This document shows positions 8,124 to 17,742 of a stretch of DNA of 64,000 nt, one piece after another. The translations under genes were made by a program, and so were the position numbers. The notes below the pieces were generated by a model. That model was not told the origin of the DNA. It did not search any database and was given only the letters and a program-made list of their open reading frames with translations. Origin of the DNA: Methylobacterium amylolyticum (GTDB taxonomy: Bacteria > Pseudomonadota > Alphaproteobacteria > Rhizobiales > Beijerinckiaceae); NCBI RefSeq assembly GCF_030700245.1, contig NZ_JAUYZI010000007.1:62001-126000 (forward strand), given 5' to 3'. Every line of letters starts with the position of its first letter. The stretch's first letter is position 1.

Positions 8124-9083
8124 CTACGGCTTCGCGGCCGGGCCCGTGCCATCCTCGGCCGTTCGCGGCCGGCCGAAATCGGGGGCCGCCGTTTCCTGGC
8201 CCAGCGCGACGATGCTCCGCCGGATCGCCCGGGTGCGGGTGAACATCGCGTGCAGCGCCTCGCCGTCGCCCCAGCGCACCGCCTTGGCCAGCGCCGCGAG
8301 ATCCTCGTTGAAGCGCCCGAGCATCTCCAGCACCGCGTCGCGGTTGTTGAGGAAGATGTCCCGCCACATGGTCGGGTCGGACGAGGCGATGCGGGTGAAG
8401 TCGCGGAACCCGCCGGCCGAGAACTTGATCACCTCCGACTGCGTCACGGTCTCCAGGTCGGCGGCGGTGCCGACGATGTTGTAGGCGATGAGGTGCGGCA
8501 CGTGGCTGGTGATCGCCAGCACGAGGTCGTGGTGCTCGGGGCTCATCGTCTCGACGATCGCCCCCATGCCCTCCCACAGGGCGCGCACCCGCTCGATTGC
8601 GGCCTCCTCGGTGCCCTCGGGGGGCGTGAGGATGCACCAGCGGCCCGAGAACAGCGTGGAGAAGCCCGCGTCGGGCCCCGAATACTCGGTGCCGGCCACG
8701 GGATGGCCCGGCACCAGCGCCACACCCTCCGGGAGGTGCGGCCGGATCGCCGCCACGATCGAGGCCTTGACCGAGCCGACATCCGAAACGATCGCGCCGG
8801 GCTTCAGGTGCGGCAGCATCGCCAGCGCCACCGGGCCGATGGCGCCGACGGGGACGCACAGCACCACGAGGTCGCCCCCGGCCGCGCCCTCGGCCGCGTC
8901 GCCGGTGACGTGGTCGGCGATCCCGAGATCCTGCACCCGCGCGCGCACGGCGGCGTCGCCGTCGACCGCCACGATCTCGCGGGCGAGCCCGTAGCGGCGC
9001 GCGGCCCGGGCGATCGAGGAGCCGATCAGCCCGAGGCCGACGACGACGAGACGGTCGAACGGCTCGGGCTTACCCTCAGCCAT
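8124..9083 (-). CDS. tyrA: Prephenate/arogenate dehydrogenase family protein
   Basis: A 319-residue NAD(P)-dependent dehydrogenase that converts prephenate (or arogenate) oxidatively toward tyrosine. The Rossmann motif GLGLIGSS lies at about residues 16-23, and [13 protein letters not shown] and [17 protein letters not shown] are typical active-site stretches. The gene has no fused chorismate mutase and no ACT domain, as in rhizobial cyclohexadienyl dehydrogenases (TyrC). Its start overlaps the end of hisC2 by 8 bases, so the pair is translationally coupled. Together they supply the dehydrogenase and aminotransferase steps of aromatic amino acid synthesis. Confidence 0.93.
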   Translation of the reverse strand: MAEGKPEPFDRLVVVGLGLIGSSIARAARRYGLAREIVAVDGDAAVRARVQDLGIADHVTGDAAEGAAGGDLVVLCVPVGAIGPVALAMLPHLKPGAIVSDVGSVKASIVAAIRPHLPEGVALVPGHPVAGTEYSGPDAGFSTLFSGRWCILTPPEGTEEAAIERVRALWEGMGAIVETMSPEHHDLVLAITSHVPHLIAYNIVGTAADLETVTQSEVIKFSAGGFRDFTRIASSDPTMWRDIFLNNRDAVLEMLGRFNEDLAALAKAVRWGDGEALHAMFTRTRAIRRSIVALGQETAAPDFGRPRTAEDGTGPAAKP

Positions 9084-10203
9084 GCACGCGCCCCTCGCCC
9101 CGCACGAAGTCGGTCAGCGCCGCGAGGAAGGCCGTGTTCGCCTCCGCGCCGGCCACCGTCACCCGCAGGGCGTTCGGCAGCCCGTAGGCGGTCACCCGCC
9201 GGGTGATCAGGCCGCGCTCGGTGAGGAAGGCGTCGGCGTCCTCCGCCGAGCGGCCGGGCGCGTCGGGGAAGTGGATCAGCAGGAAGTTGGCGACGCTCGG
9301 CGTCACGGCGAGGCCCAGCGCGCGGGCGCCCTCCGTCAGCTTCGGGAGCCACGCGGTGTTGTGGGCGGCGGCGGCGGCCATGTGCGCCTCGTCGGCGATC
9401 GCCGCGGAGCCCGCCGCGATCGCCGGCCCCGAGACGTTGAACGGGCCGCGGATGCGGTTAACCGCGTCGGCCACGTGCGCTGGCGCCACCATCCAGCCGA
9501 TTCGTACCGCGGCGAGCCCGTGGATCTTCGAGAAGGTCCGGGTCATTACCACGTTCTCGGCCTCAAGCGCGAGTTCGAGCCCGGCTGAGTAGTCGTTGGC
9601 GCGGACGTACTCGGCGTAGGCGCCGTCGATGACGAGGAGCACGTTGGCCGGCAGCCCGGCGTGCAGGCGGCGGATCTCCTCGAACGGCAGGTAGGTGCCG
9701 GTCGGGTTGTTCGGGTTGGTGACGTAGACGATCCGGGTGCGCGGGGTGACCCGGGCGAGGATCGCGTCGACGTCCGTGGTCAGGTCGCGCTCCGGCGCCA
9801 CCACCGGCGCGCCGCCGGAGGCCAGGATCGCGATCCGGTACACGAGGAAGCCGTGCTCGCTGTAGATGCCCTCGGCCCCCGGCCCGCAATAGGCGTAGGC
9901 CAGCAGCGACAGGAGCTCGTCCGAGCCCGCGCCGCAGACGATCCGCTCGGGATCGAGGCCGTAGCGCCGGGCGATGGCCGTGCGCAGGGCGGTCGCGCGC
10001 CCGTCCGGGTAGGTCTCCAGCTTGGCGGTCGCCGCGTGCAGGGCCTCCAGCGCCGCCGGGCTCGGGCCCAGCGGCGTCTCGTTGGAGGACAGCTTGTGGA
10101 CCTTGCCGCCGCCGGGCCGCCCGCTCTTGCCGGGCACGTAGGTGTCGATCCGGAGGACGCCGGGGCGCGGTTCCGGGCGGGCGGGAGTCGGGGCGGCGGA
10201 CAT
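9076..10203 (-). CDS. hisC: Histidinol-phosphate / aromatic aminotransferase
   Basis: A 375-residue class-I/II PLP aminotransferase. Family features are [13 protein letters not shown] near residue 36, [13 protein letters not shown] in the middle, and TFSKIHGLA with the Schiff-base Lys near residue 222 (His replaces the common Tyr after Ile). The C terminus has [11 protein letters not shown]. Linkage and overlap with tyrA suggest the HisC2 role, acting on imidazole-acetol phosphate and also on prephenate or phenylpyruvate-type substrates. The ATG at 10203 is the first in the frame with the conserved N terminus close behind. The 157-base gap to the divergent DUF1488-like gene should carry the promoter of this operon. 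Confidence 0.93.
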   Translation of the reverse strand: MSAAPTPARPEPRPGVLRIDTYVPGKSGRPGGGKVHKLSSNETPLGPSPAALEALHAATAKLETYPDGRATALRTAIARRYGLDPERIVCGAGSDELLSLLAYAYCGPGAEGIYSEHGFLVYRIAILASGGAPVVAPERDLTTDVDAILARVTPRTRIVYVTNPNNPTGTYLPFEEIRRLHAGLPANVLLVIDGAYAEYVRANDYSAGLELALEAENVVMTRTFSKIHGLAAVRIGWMVAPAHVADAVNRIRGPFNVSGPAIAAGSAAIADEAHMAAAAAHNTAWLPKLTEGARALGLAVTPSVANFLLIHFPDAPGRSAEDADAFLTERGLITRRVTAYGLPNALRVTVAGAEANTAFLAALTDFVRGEGRVHG

Positions 10204-10360
10204 CGGCGTCGGTTCGGTCGAGCGGGGGACGGGTCCGTCTACAGCATTTCGCGAGAGCGTGAACCGGGTCGGCCCGCCGGGCTGGCCCGGGCGGCCGCGC
10301 TCGCTATCTCTCAGCCGTGATCGCCGGGCGAACCCGGCCCCCCTCGCGCGGACGGAACCG

Positions 10361-10651
10361 ATGCCCCTCGAACGCTACATGGACGGCGGCGCCCACATCC
10401 TGCCGGCCGACGACGGCCTGATCCGCTTCGCGATGACCAACGGGCAGCGGGTGATCGGGATCGACGTACCGATCGCGACCCTGCGGACGCAGTTCGGCGA
10501 GGCCGGCGAGGACGCCCCGCTCGACCTGTTCGCGCGCAACCAGGCGGTTATCGAGGCGGCCGCGAGCCAAGCCTACGACCGGGGCACATTCCCCAACGAC
10601 CTGATGGAGATGGGCCCGGAGGATTTCGACACCCGCCCCAGCCGCGCCTGA
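10361..10651 (+). CDS. Small DUF1488-like protein
   Basis: A 96-residue protein. The pattern [26 protein letters not shown], then [22 protein letters not shown] and a final MGPEDFD, matches the DUF1488 style: a short beta sheet, then a helix with conserved Arg/Asn and a terminal D-F. The function of that family is unknown. The ATG at 10361 was chosen because the upstream in-frame extension is low-complexity and reads through the divergent promoter region. It precedes metX by 154 bases on the same strand and could share its transcript. Confidence 0.75.
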   Translation: MPLERYMDGGAHILPADDGLIRFAMTNGQRVIGIDVPIATLRTQFGEAGEDAPLDLFARNQAVIEAAASQAYDRGTFPNDLMEMGPEDFDTRPSRA

Positions 10652-10805
10652 TTCCGGGCTGCGAGCCGGCGCGGCGTCTCCCGCCGCGTTGACGCCCGCG
10701 CCGCGGCGCATTACCTCACCGCGACGCTGGCCGCTGGAGGCGCACGCGGCGCGTCCCGTCGCCGCCGCCGCCTCCGCGGCGGACGACACGTCGCCCCGAC
10801 ACGCC

Positions 10806-12011
10806 ATGGACATCCAGCCGGACACGGCCCTGCGGCCGGATCCCATCGACGACACGGCCCGGCGCACCCCCGAGGTCTCGCAGGCGCTCGACCCGAAGAG
10901 CCCGGTCGTCCGTTTCGGCCCCGACAAGCCGCTGCTCACCGATGCGGGCGTGGCGCTCGCGCCCTTCCAGATCGCCTACCAGACCGCCGGCACCCTCAAC
11001 GCCGCGCGCTCGAACGCGGTGCTGATCTGCCACGCTCTCACCGGCGACCAGCACTTCGCCCACACCCACCCGCTCACCGGAAAGGGCGGCTGGTGGGACA
11101 CGCTCGTCGGCCCCGGCAAGCCGATCGACACCGACCGCTACTTCGTCGTCTGCTCGAACGTCGTCGGTTCCTGCATGGGCTCGACAGGCCCGGCCTCGAT
11201 CGACCCCGCCACCGGCCGGCCCTACGGGCTCGACTTCCCGCTGGTGACGATCCGCGACATGGTCCGTGCCCAGGCGATGCTGCTCGACCACCTCGGCATC
11301 GACCAGCTCTTCCTGTGCATCGGCGGCTCGATGGGCGGGATGCAGGTGCTGCAATGGGCGGCGCTCCACCCGGAGCGGGTCTTCGCGGCGATGCCGATCG
11401 CCACCGGCGCGCGCCACTCCGCCCAGAACATCGCCTTCCACGAGGTCGGCCGGCAGGCGATCATGGCCGATCCGGCCTGGCACGACGGACGCTATCTTGA
11501 GGCCGGCACGCGGCCCTCCAAGGGGCTCGGCGTCGCGCGGATGGGCGCGCACATCACCTACCTCTCGGAGCCGGCGCTGCACCGCAAGTTCGGCCGCCGC
11601 TTCCAAGGCGGCTCGGCCCCGACCTTCTCGTTCAACGCCGACTTCCAGATCGAGAGCTACCTGCGCCACCAGGGCCTGAGCTTCGTCGAGCGGTTCGACG
11701 CCAACGCCTACCTCTACCTGACCCGGGCGATGGATTATTTCGACCTCGCCGAGGACGGGGGCGGGGTGCTGGCCAACGCCTTCCGCGGCACGCGGACCCG
11801 GTTCTGCGTGATCTCCTTCACCTCCGACTGGCTGTTCCCCACCGCCGATTCCCGGGTGATCGTCCACGCGCTCAACGCGGCCGCCGCCCCGGTCGCCTTC
11901 GTCGAGGTCGAGACCGACAAGGGTCACGACGCCTTCCTGCTCGACGAGCCGGCGATGTTCTCCGCCGCCCGCGGCTTCATCGACGCAGCCGCCCGGGCGC
12001 GCGGCCTGTGA
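10806..12011 (+). CDS. metX: Homoserine O-acyltransferase
   Basis: A 401-residue alpha/beta-hydrolase-fold acyltransferase that activates homoserine for methionine synthesis. The nucleophile elbow GGSMGGMQ has Ser near residue 175. NALTGD-type residues appear as CHALTGDQH, and the terminal [11 protein letters not shown] holds the catalytic His (the Asp lies in the preceding FTSDWLFP region). It overlaps metW by 4 bases (GTGA). In the MetX family some proteins use succinyl-CoA rather than acetyl-CoA, and metX genes paired with metW in proteobacteria are often of that kind. The acyl donor here is therefore left open. The ATG at 10806 is preferred over an upstream in-frame start in Ala-rich sequence. 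Confidence 0.95.
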   Translation: MDIQPDTALRPDPIDDTARRTPEVSQALDPKSPVVRFGPDKPLLTDAGVALAPFQIAYQTAGTLNAARSNAVLICHALTGDQHFAHTHPLTGKGGWWDTLVGPGKPIDTDRYFVVCSNVVGSCMGSTGPASIDPATGRPYGLDFPLVTIRDMVRAQAMLLDHLGIDQLFLCIGGSMGGMQVLQWAALHPERVFAAMPIATGARHSAQNIAFHEVGRQAIMADPAWHDGRYLEAGTRPSKGLGVARMGAHITYLSEPALHRKFGRRFQGGSAPTFSFNADFQIESYLRHQGLSFVERFDANAYLYLTRAMDYFDLAEDGGGVLANAFRGTRTRFCVISFTSDWLFPTADSRVIVHALNAAAAPVAFVEVETDKGHDAFLLDEPAMFSAARGFIDAAARARGL

Positions 12012-12703
12012 GCGGCGCCGCCGCGGGCCGGCCCTGGGAGGCGACCGTCGCGCTGCCGCGGGCGGGCGAAGGCGCCGGCCCGGCCCCGCGCGTCGACCAC
12101 ATCGTGGTCCTCGGCCTCGTGCCGCCGGGCGCCCGCGTCCTCGACATCGGCTGCGGCGACGGCTCGCTGCTCGCGCTGCTGCGCGACCGGCGCGGGGTCG
12201 ACGGCCGCGGCATCGAGTTGTCCCGCGAGGGCGTCAACGCCTGCCTCGCCCGCGGCCTGCCGGTGATCCAGGGGGACGCCGACACCGACCTCGCCAACTA
12301 CCCCGACGGCGCCTTCGACGTGGTCGTCCTGTCCCAGACCATCCAGGCGACGCGCCAGCCCCGGGTGGTGCTGGAGCACCTGCTGCGCATCGGCCGGCAG
12401 GTGATCATCTCGTTCCCGAACTTCGGCCACTGGCGGGTGCGGGCGGAACTGGCCTTCCGCGGCCGGATGCCGGTGACCGAGATCATGCCCGACGCGTGGT
12501 ACGAGACCCCGAACATCCACCACTGCACCATCCGCGACTTCGTCGGCCTGTGCCGGGTGGTCGGCGCCAAGATCGAGACCGCCGCCGCGCTCGATTCGCA
12601 CGGGCGGCCGATGCGCTTCGCCATGCCCTGGTGGGTGTGGAACCTGTTCGGGGCGCAGGGGGTGTTTTTGTTGCGCCGTGGGGGCGGCGACGGGCGACGT
12701 TAG
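12008..12703 (+). CDS. metW: MetW methyltransferase-like protein
   Basis: A 231-residue SAM-binding-fold protein with [12 protein letters not shown] near residues 43-54 and the MetW hallmark [13 protein letters not shown]. It also has [12 protein letters not shown], typical of MetW. It begins at a GTG that overlaps the metX stop, so the two are made together. MetW is required with MetX for methionine synthesis in several proteobacteria and is thought to assist or activate homoserine acylation rather than methylate a known substrate. The first 30 residues are Ala/Gly/Arg-rich, and the Arg/Gly tail is unremarkable. Confidence 0.93.
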   Translation: MSGAAAGRPWEATVALPRAGEGAGPAPRVDHIVVLGLVPPGARVLDIGCGDGSLLALLRDRRGVDGRGIELSREGVNACLARGLPVIQGDADTDLANYPDGAFDVVVLSQTIQATRQPRVVLEHLLRIGRQVIISFPNFGHWRVRAELAFRGRMPVTEIMPDAWYETPNIHHCTIRDFVGLCRVVGAKIETAAALDSHGRPMRFAMPWWVWNLFGAQGVFLLRRGGGDGRR

Positions 12704-12735
12704 TCGCGCGCTCTTCCATCCTTTGGGTCCAGAAG

Positions 12736-12756
12736 CCAAATCAGCCTGATCGTGTG
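12736..12756. repeat. Left imperfect inverted repeat flanking the lysE islet
   Basis: These 21 bases match the reverse complement of 13701-13721 at 18 positions. The pair encloses about 940 bases that carry the lysE-type gene, whose composition is visibly less GC-rich than its neighbours. Confidence 0.5.
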
Positions 12757-12779
12757 AAGGGCTGATTTGGGTGGTTTTC
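12736..12779 (+). terminator. Hairpin downstream of metW, also left end of the lysE islet
   Basis: CCAAATCAGCC (12736-12746) pairs perfectly with GGCTGATTTGG (12760-12770) around a 13-base loop. GTGGTTTTC follows. It fits a metW terminator and also lies downstream of the converging lysE gene. The left arm and loop (12736-12756) recur in inverted form at 13701-13721. Confidence 0.55.
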
Positions 12780-12837
12780 TGCCGGTCCGCTTCCCAATCT
12801 CAGATCGAAGGAAGCGGATTTTCCAGCCCCGGTCGGT

Positions 12838-13476
12838 TCAGCTTCTCGACACGACCGCTTCCGACACGAGATGCGCGCCGAGCGTACCCATTACCGCGCC
12901 TGCACCGCGATCAATCCAAGCCTTCGAGCGTAGGTAGGCCGAACGTGGCCGTTGTGCCGAGAACGCAACTGCTACGAGGGCGTACCAAGAAGCCTCCAGC
13001 GCAAAAACCAGTGGAGGCAGCGAAAAATACAACCATGTAGGTGCGGGCGAAGGCAGGAGAGCGGCGAAGATGCTCGCATAGACGATGGCCGTCTTGGGAT
13101 TGCTGAGCTGCATAACGAGCCCGAGCGCAAAGGAGCGCAGCGCTGTCGAGGAGCAAGGCGTTTCTGCCTCCGACAACTCCAGAGGCTCCAGCGCCCCGCG
13201 CCATATCCGCATGCCGAGATAGAGGAGATACAGGCCACCGAGAACACGGAGCGCGAGATACAACCACTCCACCTGGAGAAGGATTGTCACGAGGCCGAAC
13301 AGTGCGAGTGTCGCGAAGATCGCGCCGCCGACGCCCATGCCGAGTGCGGCGGCCAAACCGTCCGGACGGGACGCCTTCAGCGATACGCGGGATACGAGAA
13401 CGAAGCTCGGGCCGGGGCTGACGGCACCGATGAGAAGAGCTCCGAGGATACTGATGAAGGCGAGGGTCGCAGACAT
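12838..13476 (-). CDS. LysE/RhtB family amino-acid exporter
   Basis: A 212-residue inner-membrane protein of the LysE superfamily, which exports lysine, homoserine, threonine or similar metabolites. It has five to six hydrophobic segments. The signature GAVSPGPSFVLVSRVSLKASRPDGLAAALGMGVGG (given from about residue 13, in pieces SPGP and GLAAALG) is diagnostic, and MQLSNPKTAIVYASIF marks the second half. The start MSATLAF at 13476 is supported by AAGGAG a few bases upstream. Codons ending in A or T are much more frequent than in neighbouring genes, and inverted repeats flank the segment, so recent acquisition is likely. The substrate cannot be inferred. Confidence 0.9.
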   Translation of the reverse strand: MSATLAFISILGALLIGAVSPGPSFVLVSRVSLKASRPDGLAAALGMGVGGAIFATLALFGLVTILLQVEWLYLALRVLGGLYLLYLGMRIWRGALEPLELSEAETPCSSTALRSFALGLVMQLSNPKTAIVYASIFAALLPSPAPTWLYFSLPPLVFALEASWYALVAVAFSAQRPRSAYLRSKAWIDRGAGAVMGTLGAHLVSEAVVSRS

Positions 13477-13700
13477 GGGCAGACTCCTTGAACCGAGTGG
13501 AGTGCCCAGGCGAGCGGCATCGCGAACGATCCGCGCTCCCCGATGGTGATCCATCCGACTTCGCCAGTCACGCGGATCGGGATACTATGAGCCGATGTCA
13601 GATATAGCGCAATTGGCTCTGAGACGGGAAACTCGAATGTCGGCAATTCGGCGCCTCATAATGGCGCCCTTACGTCTTTAAAGGATCAAAAACAGCTATC

Positions 13701-13721
13701 CACACGATTAAGCTGATTGGG
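13701..13721. repeat. Right imperfect inverted repeat flanking the lysE islet
   Basis: Partner of 12736-12756 (18 of 21 positions in inverted orientation). It ends 8 bases before the slt stop codon. No target-site duplication is obvious. Confidence 0.5.
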
Positions 13722-13729
13722 TTTTGCCT

Positions 13730-16060
13730 CTACCGCGCCCCGCGCCTCAAGTCCCCCTCGATCAGCAGCGCGCTGCGGCCGTCGAGCCGGGTTCGGTAGA
13801 CCTGAAGGTTCTCCATCACCCGCTGCACGTAGTTGCGCGTCTCGGTGAACGGGATGCGCTCGACCCAGTCGACCACGTCGACGTCGCCCTTGCGCGGGTC
13901 GCCGTACGCGTCGATCCACTTCTTCACGTTGCCGCCGCCGGCGTTGTAGGAGGCGAAGGCGAGCACGTAGGAGCCGCGCCAATCCTCCATCAACTCGCCG
14001 AGATGGGCCTGTCCCAGCTTGGCGCAGAAGGCCGGGTCGCTGGTGAGGCGGTCCACGTCGAAGGCGGTCTGCACCCGCTTGGCGGTGCGCTGGGCGGTGG
14101 CCGGCATCATCTGCATCAGGCCGCGCGCGCCGACGCCCGACTGGGCGCGCGGGTCGAACTGGCTCTCCTGCCGGGCGATGGCGTAGACCATCGCCCGCTC
14201 CACCTGCGGCACCGCCGTGAAGGTGTCGTAGTGCGGGATGCCGATCGTCGGGTAGGCGTGCGCGTCGAGCGGCAGGCCGCGCTGGACCGCGAGCTTGCCG
14301 ATCGCCACCAGCGCCCGGGCATCCTTCATGTCGGTGGCGAGGTCGCCGAGCGCCTGCAACTCGCGCGCGTCGGAGAGCTTCTGGGCGGTGTCGATGTAGA
14401 GCGGCAGCGCGAGGTCCCGCAGCCCGGCCTCTTCGAGGAGGCGCAGGGCCCGGATGTAGAGTCGCCCCTCGAACGCCTGCCGGTCGGCACCCTCCAGCTC
14501 GGCCGGCCGCCGCAACGGCAGGGAGGTCTGGCCGATGCGGGCCCGCGCCATCTGGCCGTAATAGGCGATCGGCTGCTGCGCCGCCCGCTCGTAGAACGCC
14601 CGCGCCTCGTCGGGCTTGCTCAGCGCGTCGGCCGCCCGGCCCTGCCAGTAGGCGGCCCGCGCCAGCGAGACCGGGCTCTCGGCCACCGCCGCGACCCGGG
14701 CGAAGTGGGCGGCGGCGGCGGCCGGGTCGCCCGCGAAGCGCAGGGCGATCCAGCCGGCGTGGAACTCGGCCTCGATCCGCTTCTCGGGCGAGCGCGCGGC
14801 GTGACCGCTCGCCACCGCGTAGGCGCCCCGCGCGTCGCCGAGGTCGAGGAGCCTGCGCGCGACGATCCGGCGCTCGATCCACCACTCGTCGCCGTCGACC
14901 AGCACGTCCGGGTTGGTCGGCGCCGCGGCGAGCACGGCGGCGGCCTCCTCGGGCTTGTCGGCCCGGCGGAAGTGCTGCGCCCGGGAGAACAGGTAGGAGG
15001 TGTCGTTGCGCAGTGACGGCGGCACCGCGGCCAGCGCGGCGGCGGCGCCCGAACTCTTGTCCTCCACGGCCCGCCGGGCGCGCACGAGGCTGGCATAGGC
15101 CCCGCCCGCGTAGCCCGCGGCGCGGCCGGCCGTCTCCCAATCCTCCTTCAGCAGCGCCCGCTCCATTCGGTAGCGGTGATCGATCCGGGTCAGCGTGCCG
15201 GGGAAGGCGTCGAGCACCTTCCCCTCCAGGGTCCGGCCGAAGGTCTCGCCCCGCCACAGGTCGCGCACGAGGTCGGCGGCGTCCGCCTCCAGGCCGTCGG
15301 CGCGCAGAGCGAGCGCCAGGGCGAACTTTCCCGGGGCGCTGGCGGGCCGGGCGGCGGCGAAGTAGGCGCGCACGATCGCGGGCGCCTTGCGCTCGGAGAG
15401 CAGCGCCTCCTCGGCGCGGCGCCGCAGCAGCGGACCCGCCGGCCAGTCGGGATTGGCCCGGGCGAAGGCGACCGTGCGCTCGAAGCCGATGCCGGCGCCC
15501 GCGCGGATCGCGGTCCATTCCAGCAGCGCCCGGGCCGCCGGATCGGTGAAGCCGTCGCGCATCCGGTCGCCGTCCGCGACCCGGCCGCGGCGGTAGAGGT
15601 CGATCGCCCCGCGCAGCAGCGTCGGGTCTGTGTCGCCGGAGATCTTGGGCCGGGCGGGATCGGGCACCTCCGGCACGGGAGCTGCGGGCGTCGTCGCGGC
15701 GTCGGGCAGCGGGAAGGCGATCGGCGCGTCGGCATCCGCGGAGGCGTAGGCGGCGACCGGCAGCTTGCGCGCCGGCTCCTCCGCCCGCGCGGCAGTGCCG
15801 TCGAGCTTGAGCGCGTCGGCCACCACCGCGTCGTCGCCGCCCTTCTCGGCGGCCTTCACCGAGACCGGGCCGGGGGCCTGACCGTTGACCTGTGCGGCCG
15901 GCAGCAGCGCGTCGCTCGCCGGCGGCGCGGGCTGGGTCGCCGGCGCGTCGGAGGTTCCGTGCCCGGAAACCCCCTGCCCCGCCAGGGCGACGCCGACGCT
16001 CGCCGCGAGCGCGGCGGCAGCGGCCAGATGCGAGCGCTTCCAGGCCACGGCTCGGATCAC
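13730..16060 (-). CDS. slt: Soluble lytic murein transglycosylase
   Basis: A 776-residue periplasmic enzyme that cleaves peptidoglycan to 1,6-anhydromuropeptides. The N terminus has an Ala-rich signal peptide (about residues 1-28). A long Ala/Pro linker and an alpha-helical superhelical region with TPR-like repeats follow. The C-terminal GEWL-like domain carries RQESQFDP with the catalytic Glu near residue 632, then GARGLMQMMPATA and YNAGGGNVKKWI. This is the layout of Slt70-type proteins, longer than the E. coli enzyme by about 130 residues in the N-terminal region. It is divergent from dapA, with 179 bases between them. Confidence 0.93.
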   Translation of the reverse strand: MIRAVAWKRSHLAAAAALAASVGVALAGQGVSGHGTSDAPATQPAPPASDALLPAAQVNGQAPGPVSVKAAEKGGDDAVVADALKLDGTAARAEEPARKLPVAAYASADADAPIAFPLPDAATTPAAPVPEVPDPARPKISGDTDPTLLRGAIDLYRRGRVADGDRMRDGFTDPAARALLEWTAIRAGAGIGFERTVAFARANPDWPAGPLLRRRAEEALLSERKAPAIVRAYFAAARPASAPGKFALALALRADGLEADAADLVRDLWRGETFGRTLEGKVLDAFPGTLTRIDHRYRMERALLKEDWETAGRAAGYAGGAYASLVRARRAVEDKSSGAAAALAAVPPSLRNDTSYLFSRAQHFRRADKPEEAAAVLAAAPTNPDVLVDGDEWWIERRIVARRLLDLGDARGAYAVASGHAARSPEKRIEAEFHAGWIALRFAGDPAAAAAHFARVAAVAESPVSLARAAYWQGRAADALSKPDEARAFYERAAQQPIAYYGQMARARIGQTSLPLRRPAELEGADRQAFEGRLYIRALRLLEEAGLRDLALPLYIDTAQKLSDARELQALGDLATDMKDARALVAIGKLAVQRGLPLDAHAYPTIGIPHYDTFTAVPQVERAMVYAIARQESQFDPRAQSGVGARGLMQMMPATAQRTAKRVQTAFDVDRLTSDPAFCAKLGQAHLGELMEDWRGSYVLAFASYNAGGGNVKKWIDAYGDPRKGDVDVVDWVERIPFTETRNYVQRVMENLQVYRTRLDGRSALLIEGDLRRGAR

Positions 16061-16239
16061 GGTCCCACCCTCCTGTCGACGGGCGCGGCAAGGGGCCAGG
16101 ATCGCGGCCAGAGCGTTAAAAGCCCGTTAACCCTGGTGCCGATCCGTTTGCGCGGGGCGCCGCGAGCCCCTATGTCTGCGCCCCTGCGCCGACGCGCCGC
16201 GCCGCGCCGAGGCCGCAGAGACCCTCTGGGACGCCTGAG

Positions 16240-17139
16240 ATGACCGAGATGACCGGGAACCGCCTGCGCGGTTCGCTGACCGCGCTGGTGACGCCGTTCC
16301 GCGACGGCGCCTTCGACGAGGCGGCCTTCCGAAAGTTCGTGAACTGGCAGATCGAGCAGGGCAGCCACGGCCTCGTGCCGACCGGCACCACCGGCGAGAG
16401 CCCGACGCTGACCCATGCCGAGCACGACCGCGTGGTCGAGGCGTGCATCGATGTCGCGGGCGGGCGCGTGCCCGTGGTCGCGGGCGCCGGCTCGAACTCC
16501 ACCGCCGAGGCGGTCGAGCGGGCCCGCCACGCCGAGCGGGCCGGCGCCGACGCCGTGCTCGTGGTGACGCCCTACTACAACAAGCCGACGCAAGGCGGCC
16601 TCTACGCCCACTTCAAGGCCGTGAACGACGCCGTCGGCATCCCGATCATCATCTACAACATCCCGCCGCGCTCCGTCATCGACATGAGCGTCGAGACGAT
16701 GGCCCGGCTCTTCGAGCTGAAGAACATCGCCGGCGTGAAGGATGCGACCGCCAAGATCGACCGCGTCAGCCAGCAGCGACAGGCCATGGGCGAAGGATTC
16801 GTCCAGCTTTCGGGCGAAGATGCGACGGCGCTGGGCTACAACGCCCACGGCGGCCACGGCTGCATCTCGGTTGTGGCCAACGTCGCGCCGCGGCTGTGCG
16901 CCGACCTCCAGGAGGCCTCGCTGTCGGGGGACTACGCCAAGGCGCTGGCGATCCAGGACCGGCTGTTCCCGCTCCAGGCCGGCCTGTTCGCCGAAGCGAA
17001 CCCCGCCCCGGTGAAGTACGCCCTGTCCCGGCTCGGCCACGTGCGCGAGGAATTGCGGCTGCCGATGGTCCCCGTCTCCGACGCGACCCGCCGGATCGTC
17101 GACGACGCCCTGCGCCACGCCGGCCTGCTCGACGGCTGA
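16240..17139 (+). CDS. dapA: 4-hydroxy-tetrahydrodipicolinate synthase
   Basis: A 299-residue (beta/alpha)8 aldolase that condenses pyruvate and aspartate semialdehyde in lysine and diaminopimelate synthesis. It has GTTGESPTL (substrate loop), [12 protein letters not shown] with the catalytic Tyr, IYNIPPRS, and AGVKDAT with the Schiff-base Lys near residue 167. Two Met codons (1 and 4) could start; the first is listed. It precedes smpB by 17 bases, the usual dapA-smpB pair of Rhizobiales, and is divergent from slt. Both dapA and slt act on cell-wall supply and turnover. Confidence 0.97.
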   Translation: MTEMTGNRLRGSLTALVTPFRDGAFDEAAFRKFVNWQIEQGSHGLVPTGTTGESPTLTHAEHDRVVEACIDVAGGRVPVVAGAGSNSTAEAVERARHAERAGADAVLVVTPYYNKPTQGGLYAHFKAVNDAVGIPIIIYNIPPRSVIDMSVETMARLFELKNIAGVKDATAKIDRVSQQRQAMGEGFVQLSGEDATALGYNAHGGHGCISVVANVAPRLCADLQEASLSGDYAKALAIQDRLFPLQAGLFAEANPAPVKYALSRLGHVREELRLPMVPVSDATRRIVDDALRHAGLLDG

Positions 17140-17156
17140 GGGAAAGCGAACACACG

Positions 17157-17630
17157 ATGGCGCCGAAGCCGGAGCCCGGGCGGCGCGTGGTGGCGGACAA
17201 CCGCTCCGCGCGCTTCCACTACGCGATCGAGGACACGTTCGAGGCCGGCATCGCCCTGACCGGCACCGAGGTGAAATCCCTGCGCGGCGGCAAGGCCACG
17301 ATCGGCGAGGCCTATGCCGGCCCGTCGGGCAACGACCTGATGCTGTTCAACGCCTTCATCCCGGAATACCTGGAGGCGAACCGCTTCAACCACGACACCA
17401 AGCGCCCGCGCCGCCTGCTGCTGCACCGCCGCCAGATCAACAAGCTGCTCGGCGCCACCCAGCGCCAGGGCTACACGGTCATCCCGCTGAAGATCTACTT
17501 CAACGACAAGGGCCGGGCGAAGGTCGAACTCGGCCTCGGCAAGGGCAAGCAGGCCCACGACAAGCGCGAGAGCGTCAAGCAGCGCGACTGGGAGCGCGAC
17601 CGCGCCCGCATCCTGCGCGACCGCGGCTGA
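17157..17630 (+). CDS. smpB: SsrA-binding protein
   Basis: A 157-residue RNA-binding protein that partners tmRNA in ribosome rescue. Family motifs are [31 protein letters not shown] near the N terminus, LFNAFIPEY, and the basic C-terminal tail with [10 protein letters not shown] and RDWERDR. The start at 17157 follows dapA closely, so the two are likely co-transcribed. The ssrA gene itself is not in this window. Confidence 0.97.
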   Translation: MAPKPEPGRRVVADNRSARFHYAIEDTFEAGIALTGTEVKSLRGGKATIGEAYAGPSGNDLMLFNAFIPEYLEANRFNHDTKRPRRLLLHRRQINKLLGATQRQGYTVIPLKIYFNDKGRAKVELGLGKGKQAHDKRESVKQRDWERDRARILRDRG

Positions 17631-17703
17631 CTTTTTCGGACTCCTGGCCGCGCGTGGCGTCACCCGCGCGGTGCCATCGAGGTCACGGGGCCCACCGTCG
17701 GGC

Positions 17704-17736
17704 GCGGCGCGATCCCGGTCGACCGGATCGCGCCGC
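17704..17736. terminator. Near-perfect palindrome between convergent smpB and NYN gene
   Basis: Arms GCGGCGCGATC (17704-17714) and GATCGCGCCGC (17726-17736) are exact complements around a self-complementary core with one bulged C. It ends 6 bases before the NYN stop codon. The position suits a shared terminator. There is no U-tract on either strand. Confidence 0.5.
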
Positions 17737-17742
17737 CGGGCC

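Noticed and set aside
13595..13681. A 28-codon frame divergent from lysE, thought to be a regulator remnant
   Set aside because: Too short, with no helix-turn-helix pattern. LysE genes often have a divergent regulator, but nothing here can be shown to be one.
13686..16091. An 801-codon frame overlapping slt on the same strand
   Set aside because: It is the alternative frame of slt, very Arg/Gly-rich, while the slt frame has a signal peptide and the catalytic motif.
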